The translations under genes and the position numbers were made by a program. This document shows, one piece after another, positions 55,801 to 64,000 of a stretch of 64,000 nucleotides of DNA. Every line of letters begins with the position of its first letter. Positions within the stretch are counted from its first letter, which is position 1. The stretch comes from Carettochelys insculpta (Eukaryota; Chordata; Testudines; Carettochelyidae): contig NC_134137.1 in assembly GCF_033958435.1 (NCBI RefSeq), positions 227,085,501 through 227,149,500 of the forward strand, written 5' to 3'. The notes beneath the pieces were generated by a model. The model ran no database searches. It was not told the DNA's origin and saw only the letters and a list, made by a program, of their open reading frames with translations.

Positions 55801-58800
55801 GAAATGCCCTCCCTACTCCTAGCCCAGTGCTACATGCTGGTCTTCTTCCTACCTCTGACAAACCAGCTGCAACACATTCCCTCCAGGAACTGCATCCCCC
55901 AACACTCTGCCCCAGCCCAAAGTCCACTCCTGCATCCCCAGCCACACCTGGAGCCTGCAATCCCAGCTGAGAGCCCTGCACACACACTCAAACCCCCTAA
56001 CTCATCCCAGTGAAGGTGAGTGAAGGTGGGGGAGAGCAAGCAACACAGGAAGCAGGGATGAAGTGAGTGGGGTTAGGGCCTCAGAGAAGGGATGGGACAG
56101 AAGTGTTGAGTTTTGTGGAATTAGAAAGTTGGCAGTCCTGCTCACGCATCACTGTGGCACATAGCACGAGCACGGCTGTTCTGATGCAGGAGTCTCAGGC
56201 TTCTGGGGCACAAACTTGGCATCAGCCACTGGCTGCCCTCAGGCTCCCCCACTGCTTTATGCTGTGCACCCAGAGGAACCAGTTGGAGCTGGGTGCCCTT
56301 CCAGTGCAGGTGGTGACTTCTACTGGGAGGAATCAGTGATGCTGGTGGTGTGGTACAGGCCCACAGGCTCAGATTTGGGTGGGCCTTGGTGGCAAGTGGA
56401 AGAGCAAGTCTGGATCATTTAGGCCCACCTGTGTCTGCACCCCTGAGATAAAGTGTCAGTGCTGGCCACAGCCTTCTTCTCCCTGATTCCTTTACATTTA
56501 CCAAAACAAAGCAGTGGAAAGATGGTAGCCCTGACATGAGCCTTGAGTGTCTGGAGGTGTAGGGGTATATGAAAAATGGAAAGACCCTCAACACTTGACT
56601 TTGTGGCTCTTAATAACTTTTCAGGATTAAATAATGATACTATGAGCCATATTTTTCTATACACAGATATCTATATCTATATATATTCAGTCAGAATGAC
56701 ATTTGCTTTAGATTAATAGAACAGCTACAAAAAATAACAAAAGTAAACTCACTGAGAATGCAGTGTATATCTCTCCTCTGTCACAGTCTGTGCAGAACTA
56801 ACACAAAAGGGCTGATGGCCTCCATTGATAGCAGAGTATGGTCTCTATAGATAGCAGAGCAAAGATTGAAAAGCAATGTATATAGAAAACAAAGGCATAA
56901 CAGTTACATAACTGAATAAAATACACTGTCTGATACACATTTAATTTCTATAGCTGAAAATTCAAAATGTGCCATTTAACAATGGAGATCATGGGTGAGG
57001 GGACGCATAACCACTAAATACTCAAGAAAATAATTAGTCAGGAATCCTTGTGGCTTATGTATTGCGTGTCTAACAAAGAGTTTGGATCAGAAGCACTAAT
57101 AAGGGGAAAGCTATTGCCTCTACAGAAATAAAATTACATGTATCAGTATTTCCACTTATTACCAATATTAATCCAAACTCTTTGTTACGTCTATAGTATC
57201 TGAGTCATAAGGATGACAGTATATATATCCCCAACCAATAACACTGTTAAAAACAGTTGATATTGCTCAAGGGCACATGCTACCAAGACAACTATAAAAA
57301 GAATCAGGAAATCACTAGTTAAATCTTCTTTCAACCCTTGTAGGCCCTTATCTCAATCACATCCATCACCATCATACATAAGCCTCTGCCTTCCACCCCC
57401 ATACTAAATGTGCAATCATTAACAATGGTTGTGTGGAGTGGCTAGAAATGGGATTGATTTCTGTCTGCAGCATCCATTCTGAATGGTGCTAAGACATGGC
57501 TCCAGCTCAAGACAATGACATCATCCAGGTGTTAGCACTAATATAACCCTTATTTTAGCAATGGCAGGAAAATGCATGAAAAATAGTGGAGGGTATTTTG
57601 TAAGTGGCTTCCCATTGTGAGAAGGCAATCGCGGCCCTTGTTCAGATCACACAGGCTGCATGCAGATACAGCAGAGTACGGACAGCTGAAGAAGGCTTTA
57701 CTAGCCTAGGCATGTCAAACTCAAAGCCTTTTTAGCACTAGAAAAATGCAAACCAATAGCTTTCAGGGCCACCAAAGAAAATGTACTTCTATCAGAAAGT
57801 CGTATCTATTTATTACTATAGATTATGTTTTAGGTATATTTTAGGTCTTGTTTGAATATAATACAATACTTTTAACTGAGAATTAAATACTTAATATGAA
57901 TTTTATTGTTTTATAATTTTATTAATAGTTCATAAAATTTGATGTGTAAAAATGTTATTTTCTCAGATATAATAACTTTTAATTTAAATCTAAATTTAAG
58001 TACTTTAATTTTTTATCTGATACATAACTTGACTTGTTGAAACAGAAACAAGCACAGACAGTGGTTAATCAAACAGTGCAGCCCCCTTGCACCACCCCCG
58101 GACCAACTCAGTCCTGCACTGGCCCCCTTCCAAGCACTAGCACCTGGGGCAGACTGGGAACACACTTGACCTGAAAGGCAGCAGCCTGAGAAAACCGCTG
58201 ACAAGTCCCATTGAGCCCCCGAGCTCTTAGAAAATGTACAGCTTTCATAAGTCCCAAAGAAGAAAGAGTAACTCTTTCCTCCTGACCAGGGCCGCTGGCC
58301 AGCAGATCAAGCCCTCCCTTTTCTTGTGGCTTGGCTGAACGGGTTCTTTACAGCTTCTTTCTGGGTGTTTTTTCCTGTGCAAACCTCTTTTTCCCCTTCC
58401 CTCCTTTCTCCTTCTTTTTCCTTCTCTCCCTTTTCTCTTTGCGGCTCTGAAAGCACGGAGCAGGTCGCATCATTAGTTCTGGCAAGGACCTGCTTTTCCC
58501 CTGCAGAAACAGGCAAACATCCCCGCTCCCCTTCTACCAACCTCTCACATGCAGCTCAGTCTCAGGGGTTTAGCCTTTCCTGTCTCCATGGTCTCTGGGC
58601 TTCTTCCCTGCAATATCACTGGTGACAGCCAAGTCCCCAGAGGGCTCCACAGCATCTCTGGCACAAACAGGCCAGTTGAACAAGGGGCTTGCAGCCTATG
58701 ATGGCAGGAAGAAGGGGACTGGGTCAGTGGCCACAGGGGCCAGGATAGGTGTTTGTCCCGCCCCCTGCCTCGTTGTTAGCCTATGGTCTGGTGAGATACC

Positions 58801-58821
58801 ACCTATGCCCTTATTTTCATC
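55801..58821. other. Host sequence, AT-rich to the right, with one inverted repeat
   Basis: No gene is supported. A 39-42 bp inverted repeat lies at 57071-57187. 57780-58020 is very AT-rich. Pyrimidine-rich sequence is at about 58370-58440. Confidence 0.4.
57071..57187. repeat. Inverted repeat with AACAAAGAGTTTGGAT arms
   Basis: The 16-bp arms AACAAAGAGTTTGGAT and ATCCAAACTCTTTGTT are perfect, and similarity continues inward to TAATAAG/CTTATTA. The loop is about 36 bases. It could be a small foldback element or a chance hairpin. Confidence 0.55.
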
Positions 58822-59085
58822 CGAGTCTTTAACTGCTAGGACAGACAGCCCCTCACAGCGGGCAGCCCGGGCAGGCTGAGGGATGCCCCAAGGTCCTAGC
58901 ACGCGAGTCTTTAACTGCTAGGACAGGAAAAAGTCCCTTCACAGTGGGCAGCCAGGACAGGCTGACGGGTGCCCCAATGGTTGCACTGAGAGCTTCCCAC
59001 ACCCGAGTCTTTAACTGCTAAGACAAGAAAGTCCCTTCGCAGCGGGCAGCCAGGGGTGGCTGACGGGTGCCCCAGAAAGTCTGTC
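58822..59085. repeat. Three-copy tandem repeat (82-100 bp units)
   Basis: Units start with CGAGTCTTTAACTGCTAGGA or a near match at 58822, 58904 and 59004. Each contains GGGCAGCC, GGCTGA and TGCCCCA. The middle unit has an insertion of about 15 bases before the third. Unit ends differ, so it is a minisatellite or part of an LTR-like repeat. Confidence 0.8.
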
Positions 59086-60265
59086 CCGTGGAGGCTTCAA
59101 GACTTAGTGCTCAGCTCTCAGTGCTCTCTTACCAATGACCAGGCTAATTGCAGCTGAGAAGCAGCTGGGTTCTTTGTTTTGTGTTCGGCTTGCACAGTAA
59201 CAGGGAGAGTCAGGTTACAGCTTAACCAGTTACTTATTTATTGACTAAGGAGACTTAACTCTTATGGTTACAAGATTACAAAATATATACTTTGTTGCAA
59301 ATTTACAAGATTTATACTTTGTTACAAAGATTGCAAGGTTTACACTTTGTTCTTTAGTTGTCAATAGCTAGCATGTAACAATTCATAGATCTATTATTGA
59401 ATGTGCACAAAAATAACAAAAGGAAAGCAATATACTTAACAGGTCTTATTCTCACCCCTGCATTACCAACGTGGCATGGCCAGTGTTTCACTCAATCCCT
59501 CGGGAAGAAGCAATAAATAACGAGGACCTCGGGAGGCAATGACCCTCCTGACTGGCAGGTAGAGGTAACTGGAGCTCAATTAGGGAGTCTGCCAGGCCCT
59601 TCTTTATACCCATTGGGTCACTCTTCCTTATCTCAAAAGAGTGCCAATTGAATTAACTCGTCTCAAGACACTGGTTCTCACAGGGCTGGTTCACACCTGT
59701 GGGGTGGAAATAATTTTAGGGCATTCTTTCTTCATGGGACGGAGATTTTTCCTCCTTCTGGGACGTTTGTGTAGGTGAATCAACTGATGGTAATTAGCCA
59801 AGGGCAGTCGGAGGCTCGGCTGTTTATTAGCCCATTGTCTCTACTCCAGAGCTTCAAGACTGTGGCTGAGATAAGCACATCTGCACTCTCGGGAATTCCA
59901 GGGCGTAGCTGTTTCTTTTAACCCTTTGGTGCTCTGAAGCACCCAGGAGAGACAAGATGGAGCAGAGAAAAGGGGGTGTTCTGTCCAGCTACACTTGTCT
60001 GGGTGCCCATGTCCAGTCCATGCGTATTAAAACTCCAGGAAGCCAAAGGGGTTTTAACAGGCGTGTGCCAGACACAGGCAACCCGAGGAGGCACACAAGA
60101 GCAGCAGGGGGCTCCTTGGGCTGTCCGTGAGTGCCTGGGCAGGCCGCATGTTGATGTTTCATTCACATCTAGTTGCAAGCTGAAAAAAAAAACAAACAAA
60201 AACTGGTAGGGCCTCATACAGCCCGACCCGGTGTTCGACATGGCTGTACTAGCCAGTAGTTCTGG
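59086..60265. other. Non-coding sequence with short AT-rich direct repeats
   Basis: ATTACAAAATATATACTTTG, ACAAGATTTATACTTTG and GCAAGGTTTACACTTTG are three degenerate 25-30 bp direct repeats at about 59270-59352. A 182-codon frame at 59918-60466 on the minus strand overlaps the Harbinger relic and is not credible. Confidence 0.45.
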
Positions 60266-60550
60266 AACAGAGTGACATATCATCATACAGGCCTGGGAGG
60301 ACCAGCCCTGGAACTGCCACATGAGGAAGACCTTCACGGAACTATGTGAGAAGCTTGCCCCAGTCTTCCAGAGCCAGAAGAGGCAAATGAGGGAGGCCAT
60401 TCCAATCCAGAAGCCGGTCACTATAGACATCTGGAAACTGAGTACCCCATAGTGATATAAGTCCATGGCTAGTAAGTGTGGTGTGGCCAGGCAACTGTGA
60501 CTGCTGTGATGACAAAGACTTGCAAGGCAATTATTGAGATGATTTACCCA
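60266..60550 (+). pseudogene. Harbinger transposase relic
   Basis: The plus strand reads WEDQPWNCHMRKTFTELCEK, LAPVFQSQKRQMREAIPIQK and VTIDIWKLSTP, colinear with exon 1 of the transposases at 13.96 and 45.1 kb. A stop and frameshifts follow. Neither terminal repeats nor exon 2 are seen. Confidence 0.6.
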
Positions 60551-60830
60551 AAGGTGGTGAAGATTTCTAGTAGCTGGCTTTGACCTAATGGGTTTGTAAG
60601 CTGTACTTTGGCCACTAATGGCTTACAGCATTTAATGGCAGGCCAGAGGGGTCTGGCCATTAAATCAAGTCCTACTCTTTTAGTGCAGCGGGGTGCTGGG
60701 AGCTGCCCCTGCCATGCTGTATGTGGAGGGAGCCGGAGGGTTGCAGGGAGGCATGCAGCCGTGGTAGAGAGGGGATGGAGGCCAGTAAAGGAGCAGGGGG
60801 TAGTAGCAGCACATAGAGCTCCTGGGTAAG

Positions 60831-61047
60831 GTAACAGCAACGAAGAGTCCTGTGGCACCTTACAGACTAACAGAAAAGTTTTGAGCATGAGCTTTCGTGA
60901 GCACAGACTCACTTCATCAGATGCATCTGATGAAGTGAGTCTGTGCTCACGAAAGCTCATGCTCAAAACTTTTCTGTTAGTCTATAAGGTGCCACAGGAC
61001 CCTTTGTTGCTGTTACAGATCCAGACTAACATGGCTACCCCTCTGAT
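60831..61047. repeat. Large near-perfect palindrome (snapback repeat, copy 2)
   Basis: Two arms of 86 bases, 60838-60923 and 60924-61009, are inverted copies with about three mismatches and no spacer; the centre is CATCAGATGCATCTGATG. Each arm carries GTCCTGTGGCACCTTA-like and TTTTGAGCATGAGCTTTCGT motifs. The right tail, CAGACTAACATGGCTACCCC, matches the tail of the copy at 42411. Confidence 0.85.
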
Positions 61048-61079
61048 ACTGGGTAAGGTAAGTGAATCCTGGGTTGGAA

Positions 61080-61250
61080 GGGGCAGTTTGGGGCTGCAAA
61101 GAGGTTGTGCCTGGGGACGGTTTGGGACTGTGGGGGTTAAGTCTGGGAGGGGGGAAAAGGATTGGGGCTGAGAGGAGGTTAAGCCTGGGGGTGGTTTGGA
61201 GAGGCAGGGGGTTAAGCCTGGGGGCAGTTTCAGGCTGCAGGGAGTTCCAG
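61080..61250. repeat. Degenerate G-rich minisatellite
   Basis: GTTAAGTCTGGGA, GTTAAGCCTGGGGGTGGTTT and GTTAAGCCTGGGGGCAGTTT recur at 35-60 base spacing within a purine-rich stretch. Confidence 0.5.
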
Positions 61251-61984
61251 CACTTTTTTCTCTAGAAAAAAAGCACTGCACAAACTCACACCTAATTCTA
61301 ATTGGCTGGGTCCATGGTGATGCTGCAGTACATCACGAACCCTCTGCTTTGACAACAGCCCCACATCTAGGTTTTAATTATTATTGGCATTTACCATTGT
61401 CCTCTACTGCCAGAAGGTAAGAGCCATCATTAGTTTGGATTGTCAGTCAGGGGACACAGGCTGTCCAAAATACTAACAAGTACAAGCAACTGTTATGAAA
61501 GCTTATGACCTCACAGTGTTTGCATAAACCTCCATTTAAATTTCATTTTGCTTTGATTTTATTTTAATTTTATTAAAAATTTTTAAATGAAAGCCTTCAA
61601 ATATTTAAGGAATGTTTAATTCCTATCACAAGCAAATGAACTCTAAAAAGCTGAGGTAAACATTCTGTTGCTGTCATGCTAAAACAACACTCAGATGGGG
61701 ACAGCCATACACGGAATGCTGGGAGCACCTGTTTTAACAGTCAAGCACTATAACATGGAAAAATAGTAATGCACATAGTAAAGAAGTATAAAGAAGTAAA
61801 ATAAACTTTTTATGGAAGAACTTCAAAAGCATCTAAAACAGTTATATTTCAGCTAAAAACTGGAAATTCAGAAAAAAAGCACAGTTTGTGTTTTAAATGA
61901 TTTGGTCCCTATTACATTATAAATTAAGTTAATCTTTGTGTAAATTCAAGTTAAAGAAAACAAGAGAAACGTGAAATTAAAAAG
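61251..61984. other. AT-rich host sequence, nothing recognised
   Basis: No gene or known repeat was seen. Confidence 0.4.
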
Positions 61985-62114
61985 AGAGTCTCCTGTTCTG
62001 TAACTGGTATTCTTCAAGATGTGTTGCTCATGTCTGTTCCAAGCTGCGCACACCCAGTCACCACAAGGTTTTTGCCCCAGCCAGGGGCCATAGGGTTGGT
62101 GCAGTGCCCCCTGG
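61985..62114. repeat. DIRS terminal fragment, third subfamily
   Basis: GTAACTGGTATTCTTCAAGA followed by TGTGTTGCTCATGTCTGTTC corresponds to the left-end layout of copies A-C (GTAACGGT, TTCTTCGAGATGTGTCC, GTGGGTGCTCC). Only about 130 bases remain before Harbinger H3 begins, which probably truncated or split it. Confidence 0.5.
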
Positions 62115-62553
62115 GGGTGCATCTACACGAGCAAGTACATTGGAAATCCAGGTTGGAAGACCACGGTCTTTCGAATGAACCCGCGGAGCATCTACACACA
62201 CACGGTGCTCTTTCAAAAGTAATTTCAAAAGCATGGGGGAATTCCTTCGGAATTGGTCCTCCGTTCCCGAGGTGGGAAGAACGCCCTCCTTCAAAAGATA
62301 ATTTCGAAAGAGAGCAAGTGCAGACGCTCCATGGTCTGCTCTTTCAAAAGAGGTAGTTCTCCATAGTGGCGATCAGCTGGCATGTGGCACCACAGCTTAC
62401 AGCACAAGTGGAGATATATGGCCCCAGCGTCCAGCCGCGTTTAAGGAAGCAGGCTCCCAGAAACCCTCAGGCAGGAAGCTGAGAGCATGCAGGCAGCAGA
62501 GAGCCCACGCTGCTGCACAATACAAGCCCTGCAACTACGCTCCAGCCAGTTCA

Positions 62554-63231
62554 GTGCCTTACCTGGCACCATGGCCAGCACCCCCAACCCCTACCCACCT
62601 GAGGGGCCCCCAAGGACACCAGGGAGCCCTCCCAGAAGGGGAGCCAGCCCCTCAAGTGGCCAACCTTGACACCCTGACCCAGGCCGTGGTCAGCCACCTA
62701 GCCCCAACTGACGCCCCATTGCCACCCACTCCCAGAACTGCCCCTCCCACCCCAACTCTACTGTCCCCCATCCGCTCATCACCCACCCACTCTCCTACCT
62801 CCCCCTCCGACCTTCCCAGTCCCCAGGTCAGCCTGCCCCCTCCAACTGCCTCCCCCGGTCTGCCCTCCAACCCCACCACCCACAGTGAACCCCCTCCCCA
62901 AATGCCCAGCCTCACCGCCCTGGTCCCAACCCCGGCTGACCTCATTCAGCTGGCCCATATATTGCTGTCCAGGGCCAGCCAGGAGAAGGCTGCACCCTCC
63001 AATCCCTGCTCCTCCTGTGCTGACCCCACAGCTCATAGGGCCTCACCCCAGCCACGCCCCTACTGCCCGTGCTGTCGGCCCTGGCCCAGCCCTGACAGGG
63101 ACCACGGACACAGGGGTGACAGGGAGGGTGCAGGCAATGTGGATCGTGCCCCTCAAGCCCCCTGGAGGGCTAATGCTGCCCCCCTCGGCTCCCAGGAAGC
63201 CCACCTGGGGTCGCTCTGCCCCTGTAAATAG
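62554..63231 (+). CDS. Proline-rich ORF in the second-gene position of H3
   Basis: The 225-codon frame is open from 62554 to TAG at 63231. It is rich in Pro, Ser and Thr (for example SPTHSPTSPSDLPSPQVSLP), with a short helical stretch PADLIQLAHILLSRASQEKA. It has no SANT/Myb motif. An overlapping frame from 62487 has ATG contexts of its own, so the true start is unclear. Its place opposite the transposase suggests it is all or part of the second Harbinger gene, perhaps with the DNA-binding exon lost, but composition bias alone could keep it open. Confidence 0.4.
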   Translation: MPYLAPWPAPPTPTHLRGPQGHQGALPEGEPAPQVANLDTLTQAVVSHLAPTDAPLPPTPRTAPPTPTLLSPIRSSPTHSPTSPSDLPSPQVSLPPPTASPGLPSNPTTHSEPPPQMPSLTALVPTPADLIQLAHILLSRASQEKAAPSNPCSSCADPTAHRASPQPRPYCPCCRPWPSPDRDHGHRGDREGAGNVDRAPQAPWRANAAPLGSQEAHLGSLCPCK

Positions 63232-63412
63232 TTCCCCCAGCCCCCATTACCTGTTCCACCCCCCGGTAAATAGTTACCCCGAGCTCCCATTACCAGTTCC
63301 ATACCACCCCCATAAATAGTTGTCTCGAAAACAGGGTTGCACACAGTTACGTAAAGTAAAGAGTTTATTTTTGTGTTCTACCCGTGTCCCCTGTGCATGT
63401 GTGATGGTGGGG

Positions 63413-63476
63413 GGGCATGTGTGTGCAGGGTGGTGGTGTGTGTGCATGTATGTGTGTGTGCAGGGTGGGGGGGTTA
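63413..63476. repeat. GT-rich simple repeat
   Basis: GTGTGTGCATGTATGTGTGTGTG and related GT/GGTGG runs, here as GTGTGTGCATGTATG then TGTGTGTG, lie just past the transposase stop. Confidence 0.7.
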
Positions 63477-64000
63477 CTGTGGCTCCCACTCAAAGGCCTG
63501 GCACAGGGCCTCCCGGATCTGCACCCAGTCCTGGTGGGCCTCGTGGCATGGGGTGGCAGGGGGCTGCTCGTACCCATGCCCCACCTCAGTGGCCCACCCC
63601 TGCACAAATTGCTCTTGCTTGGCCTCAATGAGGTTCTGCAGGGTGCAGCAGGCCCTGACCGCGGCTGGGACATTGGCCGGGCCCACCTCCAGCCTCGTGT
63701 AGAGCCACCTAAAGTGAGCCTTGAGGCGGCCAAATGCCCACTCCACAGTATTGCAGAACCAGTTCAGCCACTCATTAAAAAGGTCCTGGCTCAGCTGGGT
63801 GTGCCCTGTGTATGGCCTCATGAGCCAGGCTTGCAGGGGGTAGGCTGCATCCGCCACAATACAGGGTGGCATCATGGTGTCCCCGATGGGTAGCTTCCAC
63901 CATGGGATGAAGGTCCCCTCAGCCATGTGGCGTCCCAGCCCCAAGTTCCAGAACACCCTGGTGTCATGGGCGCAGCTGGACCAGACGACACAGATGTTCT
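63474..64000 (-). CDS. HARBI1-like transposase of H3, C-terminal part
   Basis: The frame is open from the window edge to the stop at 63474, about 175 codons without a break. It starts VVWSSCAHDTRVFWNLGLG with the second catalytic Asp, then WWKLPIGDTMMPPCIVADAA, YPLQAWLMRPYTGHTQLSQD, VEWAFGRLKAHFRWLYTRLE and ACCTLQNLIEAKQEQFVQGW, ending FEWEPQ. All blocks align with the H1 transposase. The first catalytic Asp and exon 1 lie beyond the window. It is the only Harbinger transposase portion here without a visible lesion. Confidence 0.85.
   Translation of the reverse strand, partial: NICVVWSSCAHDTRVFWNLGLGRHMAEGTFIPWWKLPIGDTMMPPCIVADAAYPLQAWLMRPYTGHTQLSQDLFNEWLNWFCNTVEWAFGRLKAHFRWLYTRLEVGPANVPAAVRACCTLQNLIEAKQEQFVQGWATEVGHGYEQPPATPCHEAHQDWVQIREALCQAFEWEPQ

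Larger units (their letters stand above)
62115..64000 (-). mobile_element. PIF/Harbinger element H3, partial
   Basis: The left end GGTGCATCTACACGAGC matches the right-end form of H1 (GGTGCGTCTACACTAGC), so the element lies inverted. Subterminal TTTCGAAAG and CTTTCAAAAG motifs follow. It carries a proline-rich frame on + and a transposase on - running off the window edge, again convergent. The other end is outside the window. Confidence 0.75.

Noticed and set aside
58822..59085. CRISPR-like spacing of three repeats
   Set aside because: Units are long, spacers are also similar to each other, and the sequence is vertebrate; it is an ordinary tandem repeat.
59918..60466. 182-codon minus-strand frame
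   Set aside because: It overlaps the plus-strand Harbinger relic and has no motif.
60881..61171. Matching peptide encoded on both strands
   Set aside because: It is a by-product of the perfect palindrome, not two genes.

Overview
The window looks like nuclear DNA of a non-avian sauropsid, most likely a turtle. The evidence is the combination of CR1 LINE 3' ends of reptilian type, MIR-like SINEs, DIRS retrotransposons with a tyrosine recombinase (absent from mammals and birds), and several PIF/Harbinger families whose ends share a TCTACAC core. There is no prokaryotic signal: no operons, no CRISPR, no tRNA or rRNA genes. The order Testudines is an inference and I cannot name a species.

Host genes are sparse. 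At 377-600 (+) is what looks like the last coding exon of a small membrane protein with a poly(A) signal just downstream; I do not recognise it. At about 54.15-54.83 kb is a CpG island holding two short minus-strand exons that together encode a start Met and a signal peptide resembling that of follistatin-like 1 (FSTL1). Later exons were not found.

Most of the rest is nested transposons. 1.1-2.6 kb: a CR1 LINE split by a 710-bp Harbinger MITE (TAA duplication). 2.9-9.06 kb: DIRS copy A, complete in its ends. 13.5-22.6 kb: a degenerate two-gene Harbinger element (H2) split by DIRS copy B (15.4-21.4 kb) at the end of its transposase. 23.8-30.6 kb: an older DIRS copy C, split by a second copy of the same MITE. 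31.4-32.0 kb: a Ty3/gypsy integrase relic. 32-44 kb: hAT-like, MIR, CR1 and foldback repeats. 44.75-48.77 kb: Harbinger element H1, with a spliced transposase on + and a convergent SANT/Myb-like gene on -, both broken. 60.2-64 kb: a Harbinger relic, a large palindrome, a DIRS end fragment and the 3' half of a third Harbinger element (H3), whose transposase is open to the window edge.

How the parts relate: each DIRS copy carries, on the minus strand, Gag, RT-RNase H-methyltransferase and an overlapping tyrosine recombinase. An internal complementary region matches the joined element ends, as expected for a circular intermediate. The two MITEs are internally deleted derivatives of the H1 family, so H1-type transposase probably moved them. 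The most interesting signals are the very long overlapping recombinase frame kept open in all three DIRS copies, the tandemly triplicated Gag segment in copy B, the gene-and-intron layout shared by the Harbinger elements, and the large near-perfect palindromes.
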